Shown here: piece after piece, positions 7,337 to 16,332 of the stretch
Layout of the letters: the number at the start of each line of letters is the position of its first letter
Position numbering within the stretch: the first letter of the stretch is position 1
DNA from: Kluyvera sp046569695
Lineage (GTDB): Bacteria; Pseudomonadota; Gammaproteobacteria; Enterobacterales; Enterobacteriaceae
Assembly: GCF_046569695.1 (NCBI RefSeq)
Contig: NZ_JBKHUI010000022.1
Coordinates: 13,901-77,900, forward strand
DNA length: 64,000 bases
Direction: 5' to 3'
Translations under genes and position numbers: made by a program
The notes under the pieces: generated by a model
What the model saw: the letters and a program-made list of their open reading frames with translations, nothing else
The model's database searches: none
Told to the model about the DNA's origin: nothing

Positions 7337-10300
7337 TCAGGCGGATTTTGGTGCCCACAATGCATTGCTCATCTGATCGAGAATGGTGTCGAGTTGGTTG
7401 TCCAGCAGGCTATTGAGCTTCTTCGTCCCGCCGTCGGCGGAGAACAGGTGGTTAACGAAGTTTTTATCCAGCACCACTTCATGGACCAGCTGTTTTGCCA
7501 GCCGCTCCAGCCAGCGTTTCTGAACGTTATTCCAGCTATGCTGGGCATAGATTTTGTCCAGCGCCAGCTTCACGCGTTCCTCGAACGGAATAAGCGGTTC
7601 ACCGAGCGCGGCCTGGCGGATATGCCCAATGATGGTGGCGGCAATATCCTGGCTGCTCTGGGTGCGTACCGCCGAGCGCAGGTTGGCCTCGCTGTAGCCC
7701 GCTTCATCCAGCAAAAGGCGGATCTCTTTTAACTGCTCACGCGTCAGGTCGCGTGGACGGTTAATCACCACCGACAGCGCTGCGGACTGGTTGATTTGCG
7801 TGGAGATAAACTCATTAAAGCTTTGCAGGTAGTCGGCGGGTTTCTGGTAGCGCCCGTAGGTCTGCTCTTTGCTGATGAGTTCATCATCATGGTCTGAAAT
7901 CACCGGGCGGTACTCGCTGCCCAGCAGGGTACCGACATCGCTTAACTGACGAATCAGACTGCGATGCTGCTTGAGAAACGCCGAGGCTTGCTGCGGGCCA
8001 AGCTTATGCAGATGCTGGTGCAATTGCTTTGGCTCCACGCCCCAGAGCTCTTCCAGTTCATTAAGCTTTTTGCGGACTTCCGGGCGTTTTTCGGCCTTTT
8101 TTTCCGCTTTACGCAGGACGCGCATAATTTTCTGACTGAGCTGATTGAGCAAGCTATCCGCCTGCGTTTCCGTTGGGCTATCGCCTGGATTGTTCAGCGC
8201 TATTTCCAGCACATCGTCATTCGATAGCTCTTCAACCAGTTGCTCGATGCTGACGCCCGCGTTTTTCACCAGCGGCTTCATGGTGTTCACATCCTGAAGC
8301 GTGGCGTAAATATCCACCGGATCGTGGATCCAGAAGACGGTTTTGCCGATATCGTCGCAGCGACGGGTGGCGCGACCGATCATCTGCTCGTACAGAATGC
8401 GTGATTTTACCCGACGCAGGAACACCAGATGGGTGATCGCCGGAACGTCAATACCGGTGGTTAACAGATCCACGGTGATCCCAATGCTGGGGTAGCGTTC
8501 GTTTTTGAAACGCTTGATAAGCTTGCTGACCTGATCGCTCTTGCCGGTGATCTTCTCAATCGCGGCCTGATTAAAGTCGGGGTTGACCGCGCCCATGGCC
8601 TCATCGAGCAGACGCTTAACCATATCTGCGTGGGCGTCTGTGGCGCAGAAAATCAGCGTTTTTTCATCGCCGGAAGGATCTATCTCTTTCGCCAGCTCTT
8701 CGCAGATCACCCGGTTAAAATCTTCGGTGATGACTTTACGGTTGAAGGCGTCGACGTCGAAATTCAGCTCATCTTCCAGCTCGCTGGTATCGACTTCTCC
8801 CGTTTCTGCATCCACGGCGCTGACGGTATCACCAGCTTCAAAGTGAATGCCGTATTTGCTGAGCTGGGTTTCATAGCGAACCGGGGGTTCGTGGTCAATC
8901 AGCCAGTCTTCCGCCACCGCTTCCCGGTAGGAATAAACATAAACGGGGTGACCGAAAATCTCGCTGGTATGTTTGGCTGGGGTGGCGGTCAGACCGATTT
9001 TTACGGCGTCAAAATAGTCGAGCACCCGACGATAGCTGGAGAGATATTGGGAGTTATCGCGGATAGAGAGTTCACCCTCGGTCATCTCCTGATCCAGCGT
9101 GTAACCACGGTGTGCTTCGTCGATGATGATGCAGTCGTAGGTATCTACCGCAGGCGGCGTACCGGAACGATAGATCCGGCTGACCATGGATTGCACTGTG
9201 GCAACCTGTACGCGGGTTTCTGCTTCTGCCGCCATATCACCTAGCTCGGCGACATTATAGATTTGTGAAAGCGTCTGGTTCTGTTCCAGCGAAGCCTCTT
9301 TAAAAGCATCCTGCGCCTGTTCACCGAGCGCAGAGCGGTCGACGAGAAAGAGGATCCGTTTGAAGCGTTCGGCCTTCAGGAAGCGGTAGATTAAGCCAAT
9401 AATGGTACGTGTTTTGCCCGTCCCGGTTGCCATGGCCAGCAACGCTTCACGCGAGCCCTGTTCCAGCGAGGACTCGACGGCCTTAACCGCGTTGACCTGG
9501 TAATCACGCAAACCAAGATAGCTAAACGGCTCTTGATGCAATTTGGCTTCTGCTTCCGCCCGACTACGATGCAGGCGGTCCATCAGACCTTCTGGCGTGA
9601 TAAAGCTTTCCAGCGGATAGCGGGTATTGTCAGGCGATCGAACATCGCGGAACCACGTGCCGGAGTGTTCGGCGGACTGTTTGATATAAGGCCGACCGTT
9701 GCAAGAGAACACGAAAGGAATTTGATAAACGCTATTCACGCCATCTTCCCAGCCTTTGACGCGTCCTTCTTCAGACCAGGCGGGGATCATGGATGTGTCA
9801 AACTGAAAACCTTTGCTGTAGCGTTCGGCCTGGGGGATTTTCCCAGCAACATTTTCGTTTTTTCTTTTCGCTTCAACGGTTGCGACGGGGGTGAGCCCGC
9901 AGAAAAGAACGTAATCTGCTCTGCCATGTTCGTCATCGGCAAAGGTCGGCCATTCTGCAATGGCTTTGTTCACCCCTTTTTCAGGGCGGGAGCCTTTTTT
10001 CCAGGTGATTTCCTGAGTATCTGCCAGCCAGCCCCATTCATTGAGCTGCTGGTCAATAAGGATCCGCGTCAGCTCTTCGGTAATGATGTGCTTGCGAGCG
10101 TAGCTGGACTTGCGACCAAACTCTTTACGCTGGGCCGTAATGGCTTGCTGTGTTTGCTGGGCAAGCTGTGCCTGCAAAGCGGTGAGCTTCGCTTCATAAT
10201 TTTGCTGGAGCGTTTGTAGATCCTGCTGACTCATTTCCAGTAACTGTTGTTGCTCTCTGGCCTCAATATCCATTTCATGAGCCAGCTGTTCATATTCTTC

Positions 10301-10867
10301 TTTTTGCTGTTTAAGTAAATTCTGAAGCTGTTCACTGGATTCCAGCTTTTGGTTCGCTGCCAATAAGGTTTGTTTGAGTTGTTCGATGGCAGATTGTGAT
10401 TTATTGAGCTGTTCACTTGGATCATGCGGTGGAATAAAAGAGCCCGGATTAAACTGACTACCGGCATCACCAAATGTCTGGTGGAACCAGATTGCCAGCG
10501 CACGGGCGACTTTCAGCGCATCCATCGCTTCACGGTGACGGGTCTGGAACTGATGCGTCGCTTTATTACCTTCAATTCTCAACGTATGAAATAACTGACG
10601 GATGGCAGGATCAAACTGTAATTCCCTGTCCAACCTGTAGAGCAACTCTTGCTGGTTTGGATTATCTTCCCGGCTAATATTCAGCCGGGCAGCAATATTT
10701 TGCGCTAGCGCTTCACCAAACTGGCGTAGCTTCATTAGCGTGGTATTGGGATCGCTGGAGAATAGCCGTTCTGCGGTGGCGGTAATTTGAACCAATAGCG
10801 GATCGTATTCTGCCAGGAAATCAAAGTTTGTTTGCTGAGTTGTCAAAGGTTGAACTCCTTGCAGCAT
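7337..10867 (-). CDS. hsdR: type I restriction endonuclease/translocase HsdR
   Basis: A 1176-residue motor subunit that translocates DNA using ATP and cuts unmodified DNA. A Gln-rich coiled coil spans about residues 150-250. The nuclease core shows GRADYVLF followed by VEAKR near residue 330 (the D...ExK motif). The SF2 helicase motor has Walker A ATGTGKTRT near 482, DEAH near 584, TATPA near 630 and QMIGRATR near 830. The length is close to EcoKI HsdR (1170) and the C-terminal region resembles it, which suggests a type IA-like family. It is the first gene of hsdR-hsdM-hsdS. E. coli has mrr beyond hsdR; here yjiR follows instead. Confidence 0.95.
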   Translation of the reverse strand: MLQGVQPLTTQQTNFDFLAEYDPLLVQITATAERLFSSDPNTTLMKLRQFGEALAQNIAARLNISREDNPNQQELLYRLDRELQFDPAIRQLFHTLRIEGNKATHQFQTRHREAMDALKVARALAIWFHQTFGDAGSQFNPGSFIPPHDPSEQLNKSQSAIEQLKQTLLAANQKLESSEQLQNLLKQQKEEYEQLAHEMDIEAREQQQLLEMSQQDLQTLQQNYEAKLTALQAQLAQQTQQAITAQRKEFGRKSSYARKHIITEELTRILIDQQLNEWGWLADTQEITWKKGSRPEKGVNKAIAEWPTFADDEHGRADYVLFCGLTPVATVEAKRKNENVAGKIPQAERYSKGFQFDTSMIPAWSEEGRVKGWEDGVNSVYQIPFVFSCNGRPYIKQSAEHSGTWFRDVRSPDNTRYPLESFITPEGLMDRLHRSRAEAEAKLHQEPFSYLGLRDYQVNAVKAVESSLEQGSREALLAMATGTGKTRTIIGLIYRFLKAERFKRILFLVDRSALGEQAQDAFKEASLEQNQTLSQIYNVAELGDMAAEAETRVQVATVQSMVSRIYRSGTPPAVDTYDCIIIDEAHRGYTLDQEMTEGELSIRDNSQYLSSYRRVLDYFDAVKIGLTATPAKHTSEIFGHPVYVYSYREAVAEDWLIDHEPPVRYETQLSKYGIHFEAGDTVSAVDAETGEVDTSELEDELNFDVDAFNRKVITEDFNRVICEELAKEIDPSGDEKTLIFCATDAHADMVKRLLDEAMGAVNPDFNQAAIEKITGKSDQVSKLIKRFKNERYPSIGITVDLLTTGIDVPAITHLVFLRRVKSRILYEQMIGRATRRCDDIGKTVFWIHDPVDIYATLQDVNTMKPLVKNAGVSIEQLVEELSNDDVLEIALNNPGDSPTETQADSLLNQLSQKIMRVLRKAEKKAEKRPEVRKKLNELEELWGVEPKQLHQHLHKLGPQQASAFLKQHRSLIRQLSDVGTLLGSEYRPVISDHDDELISKEQTYGRYQKPADYLQSFNEFISTQINQSAALSVVINRPRDLTREQLKEIRLLLDEAGYSEANLRSAVRTQSSQDIAATIIGHIRQAALGEPLIPFEERVKLALDKIYAQHSWNNVQKRWLERLAKQLVHEVVLDKNFVNHLFSADGGTKKLNSLLDNQLDTILDQMSNALWAPKSA

Positions 10868-11077
10868 TCACCCGCCGGATGGGGCTGGTGTAGCAGAGGA
10901 TGAAAAGGTATTTTCGCGAGACGCCTTCCAAAATCATAACGCTGTACTTTTTTTTATCAAGCGTTATGACGAGAGGATGTAATGGCTAACACATTAAAAA
11001 TACTCAAGAATGAGGTAAATAATGTGTTAATGATGGAGTTACCATTTGCATCTTGCGATGCCTTATCACTCTGCATC

Positions 11078-12490
11078 TCACTCCATCGCCACCTTCACCG
11101 CCATCCCCAGTTGCACCATCACCTCCCGATGCTTCTCAATCGGCGGCAGGGCGCAGTTGATCCGCAAGCAGTTCCGATATTTCCCCGACGCGGAAAACAG
11201 CGATCCCGGCGCCACCTGGATCTTCATCCGACACAGCTGCTTCGCCACGCACACCATATCTACCTGTTCAGGCAGCTCAACCCACAGCATAAAGCCGCCG
11301 GTTGGGCGAGTCACACAGATCCCGCAGGGGAAAAATTCGCGCAGCCAGCAGGTGTAGATCTCCATGTTGCGCTGGTAGATCTGGCGCATCCGTCGGACGT
11401 GGCGGTGGTAGTGGCCTTCGCGGATAAAGTTAGAGGCGGCAAGCTGGGTCGAGGGTACGTTGGTGCCGCTGGCGGCGTACTTCATCTGCAGCAGCTTGTC
11501 GTAATAGCGGCCCGGCGCTATCCAGCCAATGCGAAGGCCGGGGGCGATGGTTTTGGTAAATGAGCTACACAGCATCACCCGGCCGTCGATATCCCATGAG
11601 TGGATGGTGCGCGGGCGCGGGTACTCGGTCGCCAGTTCGCCGTAAATATCATCTTCAAAAATCACGATGTCGTAGCGCTGGGCGAGGCTTAGCACCGCGC
11701 GCTTGCGAGCGTCGGGCATGATAAAGCCCTGCGGGTTGTTGCAGTTAGGAACGAGGATCACCCCTTTGATCGGCCACTGATCCAGCGCCATCTCCAGTGC
11801 TTCGATGCTGATCCCGGTATTAGGATCGGTTGGGATCTCAATGGCCTTCAGTCCTAAACCGCGCAGTAACTGCATGGTGCCGTAATAGGTGGGCGATTCA
11901 ACGGCAATAATATCGCCGGGCTGGCATACTGACAGCAGTGCCAGCGAGAGTGCGCTGTGGCAACCGCTGGTGATGATCAGGGAGTCGGCGGTCACCACCG
12001 AGCCGCCATCGAGCATCAGGCGGGCGATCTGTTCGCGCAGTTCGCGGCGGCCGGCCAGCTCGTCGTAGCTCAGCACATCAATGATGTTGTGCTGCACCAC
12101 CCGGCTCATCTCGCGCCAGAGCGGCTTCAGGCTGGGCTGGGTGACGTCCGGCGAGCCGCCGCCGAAGGGGATAATCGATTTATCGCCGCGGGCTTCCAGC
12201 ATATCCAATACCTGATCCCACTGGGTGATCTCCACCGGGCGCTGTACCGGGCGCGACATCGGCGGTACCGGCGGCTGGGCTTTTTGCGGGGCGACGAAGT
12301 AGCCAGAACGCGGCTGCGGGGTAATCAGCTGGCGCTGTTCCAGCGTCTGATACGCCTGCTGCACGGTGCTGATGCTGACGCCGTGTTCCTGGCTCAGGCT
12401 GCGAACGGAGGGCAGCTTCTCGCCATGACGATACAACCCTTGTTCAATCCGCTCGGCCAGCAGGTTGGCCAGATGTTGGTAACGCGTCAT
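11078..12490 (-). CDS. yjiR: MocR-type GntR/aminotransferase-fold transcriptional regulator YjiR
   Basis: A 470-residue fusion of an N-terminal GntR winged helix (about residues 5-70; EKLPSVRSLSQEHGVS) to a type I aminotransferase-like domain. The PLP site is visible as SSFTKTIAPGLRIGW, with NPQG and FEDDIYGE upstream. Such regulators sense PLP or amino compounds rather than acting as enzymes. The start at 12490 gives the E. coli YjiR length of 470. It is divergent from yjiS; the shared promoter region is 12491-12668. Its target is not known. Confidence 0.9.
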   Translation of the reverse strand: MTRYQHLANLLAERIEQGLYRHGEKLPSVRSLSQEHGVSISTVQQAYQTLEQRQLITPQPRSGYFVAPQKAQPPVPPMSRPVQRPVEITQWDQVLDMLEARGDKSIIPFGGGSPDVTQPSLKPLWREMSRVVQHNIIDVLSYDELAGRRELREQIARLMLDGGSVVTADSLIITSGCHSALSLALLSVCQPGDIIAVESPTYYGTMQLLRGLGLKAIEIPTDPNTGISIEALEMALDQWPIKGVILVPNCNNPQGFIMPDARKRAVLSLAQRYDIVIFEDDIYGELATEYPRPRTIHSWDIDGRVMLCSSFTKTIAPGLRIGWIAPGRYYDKLLQMKYAASGTNVPSTQLAASNFIREGHYHRHVRRMRQIYQRNMEIYTCWLREFFPCGICVTRPTGGFMLWVELPEQVDMVCVAKQLCRMKIQVAPGSLFSASGKYRNCLRINCALPPIEKHREVMVQLGMAVKVAME

Positions 12491-12668
12491 TGCTGTATCC
12501 CCAATTATCGCCATACAGATGAAAAAACCAGTACAGTCAGGCGAGAAAAACCGCACGCAGATACCGTTTTAGCGAATCTGTATGTTAAATAAAAGTGTTT
12601 TTTGAATCTGTATTGCAGGGCCCGAAATCCGCGAAGATAAAGCCTCTGACAAGGTGAGGAGGTGGAGT

Positions 12669-12833
12669 ATGGAATTTCACGAGAACAGGGCGAAACAGCC
12701 TTTTATCGGCTTTGTGCTGGTGGGGCGTTTTATCAAAAAATGGTGGATACAGCAGCAAACGCGCCGCATATTGCAGCGAATGAGCGACGAACAGTTAAAA
12801 GATATTGGTCTGCGACGCAATGAGCTGCGTTAA
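12669..12833 (+). CDS. yjiS: DUF1127 small protein YjiS
   Basis: A 54-residue basic protein, the length of E. coli YjiS. It begins MEFHENRAKQPFIG and ends with the DUF1127 signature LQRMSDEQLKDIGLRRNEL. GTGAGGAGG lies just upstream as a strong ribosome-binding site. DUF1127 proteins in other bacteria act in RNA turnover or phosphate/carbon stress; for YjiS itself no function is established. Confidence 0.88.
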   Translation: MEFHENRAKQPFIGFVLVGRFIKKWWIQQQTRRILQRMSDEQLKDIGLRRNELR

Positions 12834-12872
12834 AATACGGGCGGCGTGGTAACTCACGCTGCCCGACACCGT

Positions 12873-13143
12873 TTATCCCATGACTAACTGCCAGACAATC
12901 CAGCCGCCAAAACCGATCAGTATGCCACTGGCGGCCCGTTCAATTTTCCAGACAAGATTGCCCAAACGGCGCTGAACCTGCGGCAGAGCGATCAGCACGA
13001 TCAACAGCAGATCCCACAGCAGCACAACGCTGGTCATCCAGATCCCGCATATAGCCTGCTGCGCCACGGTCACGTCCGGGCTGAGCAGCGCCATAAAGTG
13101 CGCCAGCGCCAGTGCGGGAAACTCCGGAGGTGACCTGTTTCAT
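12873..13143 (-). pseudogene. remnant of a LysE/RhtB amino-acid exporter (internal deletion)
   Basis: The N-terminal motif EFPALALAHFMALLSP of LysE-family exporters is joined directly to the family's C-terminal helices (IWMTSVVLLWDLLLIVLIALP ... GILIGFGGWIVWQL). A normal protein is about 200 residues; here roughly 110-120 central residues are missing. No ATG is in frame upstream of the N-terminal motif, while an ATG at 13143 is one frame off, so the start has also decayed. A short 73-residue frame could still be translated but would not form a transporter. Confidence 0.75.
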
Positions 13144-13190
13144 AGCGACCTCAATGAAAAACGTGAGGTCAGCGTATGCCGGTGAACGCG

Positions 13191-13451
13191 TTAATTATTG
13201 TCAGATATTGACTGACCCAACGCGTACTGACGCGGCGTGGCGGCCGTGTAGCTGACGAAGGTTTTGTGGAAGTGGCTCTGGTCGGCGAAGCCGGTCTGGT
13301 AGGCCACGTCGGCAATCTCGTCCCCGGCCCGCAGGCGTGCTTTGGCTAACTCCACCCGGGAATTGTTGAGAAAGCTACCGGGTGTCAGGCCCGTATCCTG
13401 CCTGAACGTCCGGATTAAGGTCTCTTTGCGCAGCGTTTCCCCGGCGGTTTT
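13191..13451 (-). pseudogene. C-terminal remnant of an AraC-family regulator
   Basis: The - strand encodes only the DNA-binding end of an AraC/XylS regulator: FRQDTGLTPGSFLNN, then GDEIADVAYQTGFADQSHFH and the terminal YTAATPRQYA before a stop at 13191. No start codon or sensor domain is found; homology stops near 13451 and AT-rich DNA follows. LysE exporters are often paired with such regulators, so this and the adjacent exporter remnant probably were one module. Confidence 0.75.
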
Positions 13452-13653
13452 TTATTTTTATACCACATCAGGGGAAAGCAGGCAGAGGTGGGTGAAAATT
13501 AAACGATTCGCTTTAGATCACATTAACGAATTTAATGTATCAAATAACTGATATCGCACTCACAGTTCGCGTGGAAATTATTCGCCTCATATAGATAAAT
13601 GCTGCTTCACAGCTAGTATCAATTCGCTAATCATACACCTGCAAGAGGATACA

Positions 13654-16194
13654 ATGAAAAATACAAATCGTATGATCGTGAACTGTGTTGCTGCTTCCCT
13701 GATGTGTTCCTTGAGTCTTTCCGCGCTGGCGGCAGGTACCCAGACCGAGGTCAAGATTGTTCGCGATGAATACGGCATGCCGCATATTTACGCCGATGAT
13801 ACCTATCGGCTGTTTTACGGCTATGGCTACGTGGTGGCGCAGGATCGCCTGTTCCAGATGGAGATGGCGCGTCGCAGCACTCAGGGGACGGTCTCTGAAG
13901 TGCTCGGCAAGTCGTTCGTGCGCTTTGATAAGGACATTCGCCAGAACTACTGGCCGGACTCCATCCGCGCGCAGATCGCCGCGCTTTCTGCGGACGATAA
14001 ATCTATCCTGCAAGGTTATGCCGACGGCATGAACGCCTGGATTGATAAGGTGAACGCCAACCCCGGCAAGCTGCTGCCAAAACAGTTTTCGACCTTCGGC
14101 TTTGCCCCACAGCACTGGCAGCCTTTTGATGTGGCAATGGTTTTTGTCGGCACGATGGCGAACCGTTTCTCTGACAGCACCAGCGAAATTGATAACCTGG
14201 CGCTGCTGACGGCGCTAAAAGACAAATACGGCAAACAGCAGGGGATGGCGGTTTTTAACCAGTTGAAATGGTTGGTTAACCCGTCTGCGCCAACCACCAT
14301 TTCCCCTAAGGAGAGTCACTATCCGCTCACCTTCGACCTGAAGAACGCGCAAACGGCAGCGCTCCTGCCGCGCTATGACCGCCCGGCACCAATGCTCGAC
14401 CGGCCAGCAAAAGGCGCCGATGGCGCGCTGCTGGCGCTGACGGCGGGGCAAAACCGCGAAACTATCGCCGCGCAGTTTGCGCAGAGCGGGGCCAACGGGC
14501 TGGCGGGTTATCCGACAACCAGTAACATGTGGGTGCTCGGCAAAAACAAAACCCAGGATGCGAAGGCCATTATGGTCAACGGCCCGCAGTTTGGCTGGTA
14601 TGCGCCGGCCTACACCTACGGCATTGGTCTGCACGGCGCGGGCTATGACGTCACCGGCAATACGCCGTTCGCCTATCCGGGGCTGGTGTTTGGTCATAAC
14701 GGCATGATTTCATGGGGCTCTACCGCCGGTTTCGGCGATGATGTCGACATCTTTGCCGAAAAACTGGCGAAAGATAAACCGGGCTATTATCAACATAACG
14801 GTCAGTGGGTAAAAATGCTGAGCCGCGAAGAGACTATTAAGGTCAAAGACGGCCAGCCGGAGACCTTTACCGTCTGGCGCACCCTGCACGGCAACGTGAT
14901 TCAAACCGACCCGGCAACCGAAACGGCCTACGCCAAAGCGCGCGCATGGGATGGCAAAGAGGTGGCTTCGCTGCTGGCGTGGACCCACCAGATGAAGGCC
15001 AAAAACTGGCAGGAGTGGACGCAGCAGGCGGCAAAACAGGCGCTGACCATCAACTGGTACTACGCCGACGTGAACGGCAATATCGGCTATGTGCATACCG
15101 GCGCGTATCCTGACCGTCAGCCGGGCCACGATCCGCGCCTGCCGGTGCCCGGCACCGGCAAGTGGGACTGGAAAGGGCTGCTCTCGTTCGATTTGAACCC
15201 GAAAGTGTACAACCCGCAGTCGGGCTATATCGCCAACTGGAACAACTCACCGCAAAAAGAGTACCCGGCGTCCGATCTGTTTGCCTTCCTGTGGGGCGGC
15301 GCGGATCGCGTAACCGAGATTGACCGTATTCTTGATAAGCAGCCGCGCTTTACCGCCGACCAGGCCTGGGACGTGATCCGCAAAACCAGCCGTCAGGATC
15401 TGAACCTGCGGCTGTTCCTGCCTGCGCTGAAAGAGGCGACGGCGAGCCTGCCGGTGAGCGATCCGCGCCGTCAACTGGTGGATAAACTGGCGGGCTGGGA
15501 TGGTACCAACCTGCTGAGTGAGGGCGGTAAAACCTATCAGCAGCCGGGTTCGGCGATCCTCAACGCCTGGCTCACCAGTATGCTCAAACGTACGGTTGTG
15601 GCAGCAGTACCGAAGCCGTTTGGCGATTGGTACAGCGCCAGCGGCTATGAAACGACGCAGGATGGGCCAACCGGCTCGCTGAACATCAGCGTCGGGGCGA
15701 AGATCCTGTATGAAGCGCTGCAGGGCGAGAAGTCGCCGATTCCGCAGGCGGTCGATCTGTTTGGCGGAAAACCGCAGCAGGAGGTGGTGTTGGCGGCGCT
15801 GGATGATGCCTGGCAGACGCTGTCGAAACGCTACGGTAATGACCTGAACGGCTGGAAAACTCCGGCGATGGCGTTGACCTTCCGGGCCAACAACTTCTTC
15901 GGCGTGCCGCAGGCGGCAGCGGAGGAGGCGCGTCATCAGGCGGAGTACCAAAACCGCGGCACGGAAAACGACATGATCGTATTCTCACCGTCAACCAGCA
16001 AAAGCCCGGTGCTTGCCTGGGATGTGGTCGCGCCGGGTCAAAGCGGGTTTATTGCCCCGGATGGCAAGGCGGATAAACACTATGACGATCAGCTGAAGAT
16101 GTACGAAACCTTTGGGCGTAAATCGCTGTGGTTAACGCCGCAGGAAGTGGATGCGCATAAGGAATCGCAGGAGGTTCTGCAGGTGAAACGGTAA
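13654..16194 (+). CDS. pac: penicillin G acylase precursor
   Basis: An 846-residue periplasmic Ntn-hydrolase precursor that hydrolyses phenylacetyl amides such as benzylpenicillin. Residues 1-27 are a signal peptide ending ALAA. The alpha chain contains GYGYVVAQDRLFQMEMARR near 52-70. An internal spacer of about 50 residues is followed by the autocatalytic cut before Ser290 in YPTTSNMWV, which becomes the N-terminal nucleophile of the beta chain. The oxyanion Asn lies in the NWNNSPQK block. The sequence resembles the Kluyvera citrophila enzyme throughout, so an active enzyme is likely. The ATG at 13654 has AAGAGGA upstream. In E. coli pac is CRP-dependent and phenylacetate-induced; a TCACA half-site at 13517-13521 is a weak hint of the same. 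Confidence 0.96.
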   Translation: MKNTNRMIVNCVAASLMCSLSLSALAAGTQTEVKIVRDEYGMPHIYADDTYRLFYGYGYVVAQDRLFQMEMARRSTQGTVSEVLGKSFVRFDKDIRQNYWPDSIRAQIAALSADDKSILQGYADGMNAWIDKVNANPGKLLPKQFSTFGFAPQHWQPFDVAMVFVGTMANRFSDSTSEIDNLALLTALKDKYGKQQGMAVFNQLKWLVNPSAPTTISPKESHYPLTFDLKNAQTAALLPRYDRPAPMLDRPAKGADGALLALTAGQNRETIAAQFAQSGANGLAGYPTTSNMWVLGKNKTQDAKAIMVNGPQFGWYAPAYTYGIGLHGAGYDVTGNTPFAYPGLVFGHNGMISWGSTAGFGDDVDIFAEKLAKDKPGYYQHNGQWVKMLSREETIKVKDGQPETFTVWRTLHGNVIQTDPATETAYAKARAWDGKEVASLLAWTHQMKAKNWQEWTQQAAKQALTINWYYADVNGNIGYVHTGAYPDRQPGHDPRLPVPGTGKWDWKGLLSFDLNPKVYNPQSGYIANWNNSPQKEYPASDLFAFLWGGADRVTEIDRILDKQPRFTADQAWDVIRKTSRQDLNLRLFLPALKEATASLPVSDPRRQLVDKLAGWDGTNLLSEGGKTYQQPGSAILNAWLTSMLKRTVVAAVPKPFGDWYSASGYETTQDGPTGSLNISVGAKILYEALQGEKSPIPQAVDLFGGKPQQEVVLAALDDAWQTLSKRYGNDLNGWKTPAMALTFRANNFFGVPQAAAEEARHQAEYQNRGTENDMIVFSPSTSKSPVLAWDVVAPGQSGFIAPDGKADKHYDDQLKMYETFGRKSLWLTPQEVDAHKESQEVLQVKR

Positions 16195-16332
16195 TCTTCT
16201 ACCTGCCATTCCCCGTCTTATCCGGCGGGGGATGCCTATTCGGAAACCTCCGTTTATACCCAACTTTACGCCCGTAACCAGCCAGATTGACTACTCTTAA
16301 TACCCTAAGCGGTAAAAACAAGGAGATTCATG

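Noticed and set aside
10868..11077. Expected position of mrr after hsdR
   Set aside because: The gap is only 210 bp with no frame resembling Mrr, so mrr is absent, not decayed.
10982..11563. Open frame of 193 codons opposite the end of yjiR
   Set aside because: Most of it is the complement of yjiR, and the product is a His/Leu/Arg-rich shadow. Only its first 30 codons lie in free DNA.
12940..13143. 67-codon frame beginning at the ATG near the exporter remnant
   Set aside because: It is one frame off from the recognisable LysE motifs and yields a meaningless peptide. The region is better described as a pseudogene.
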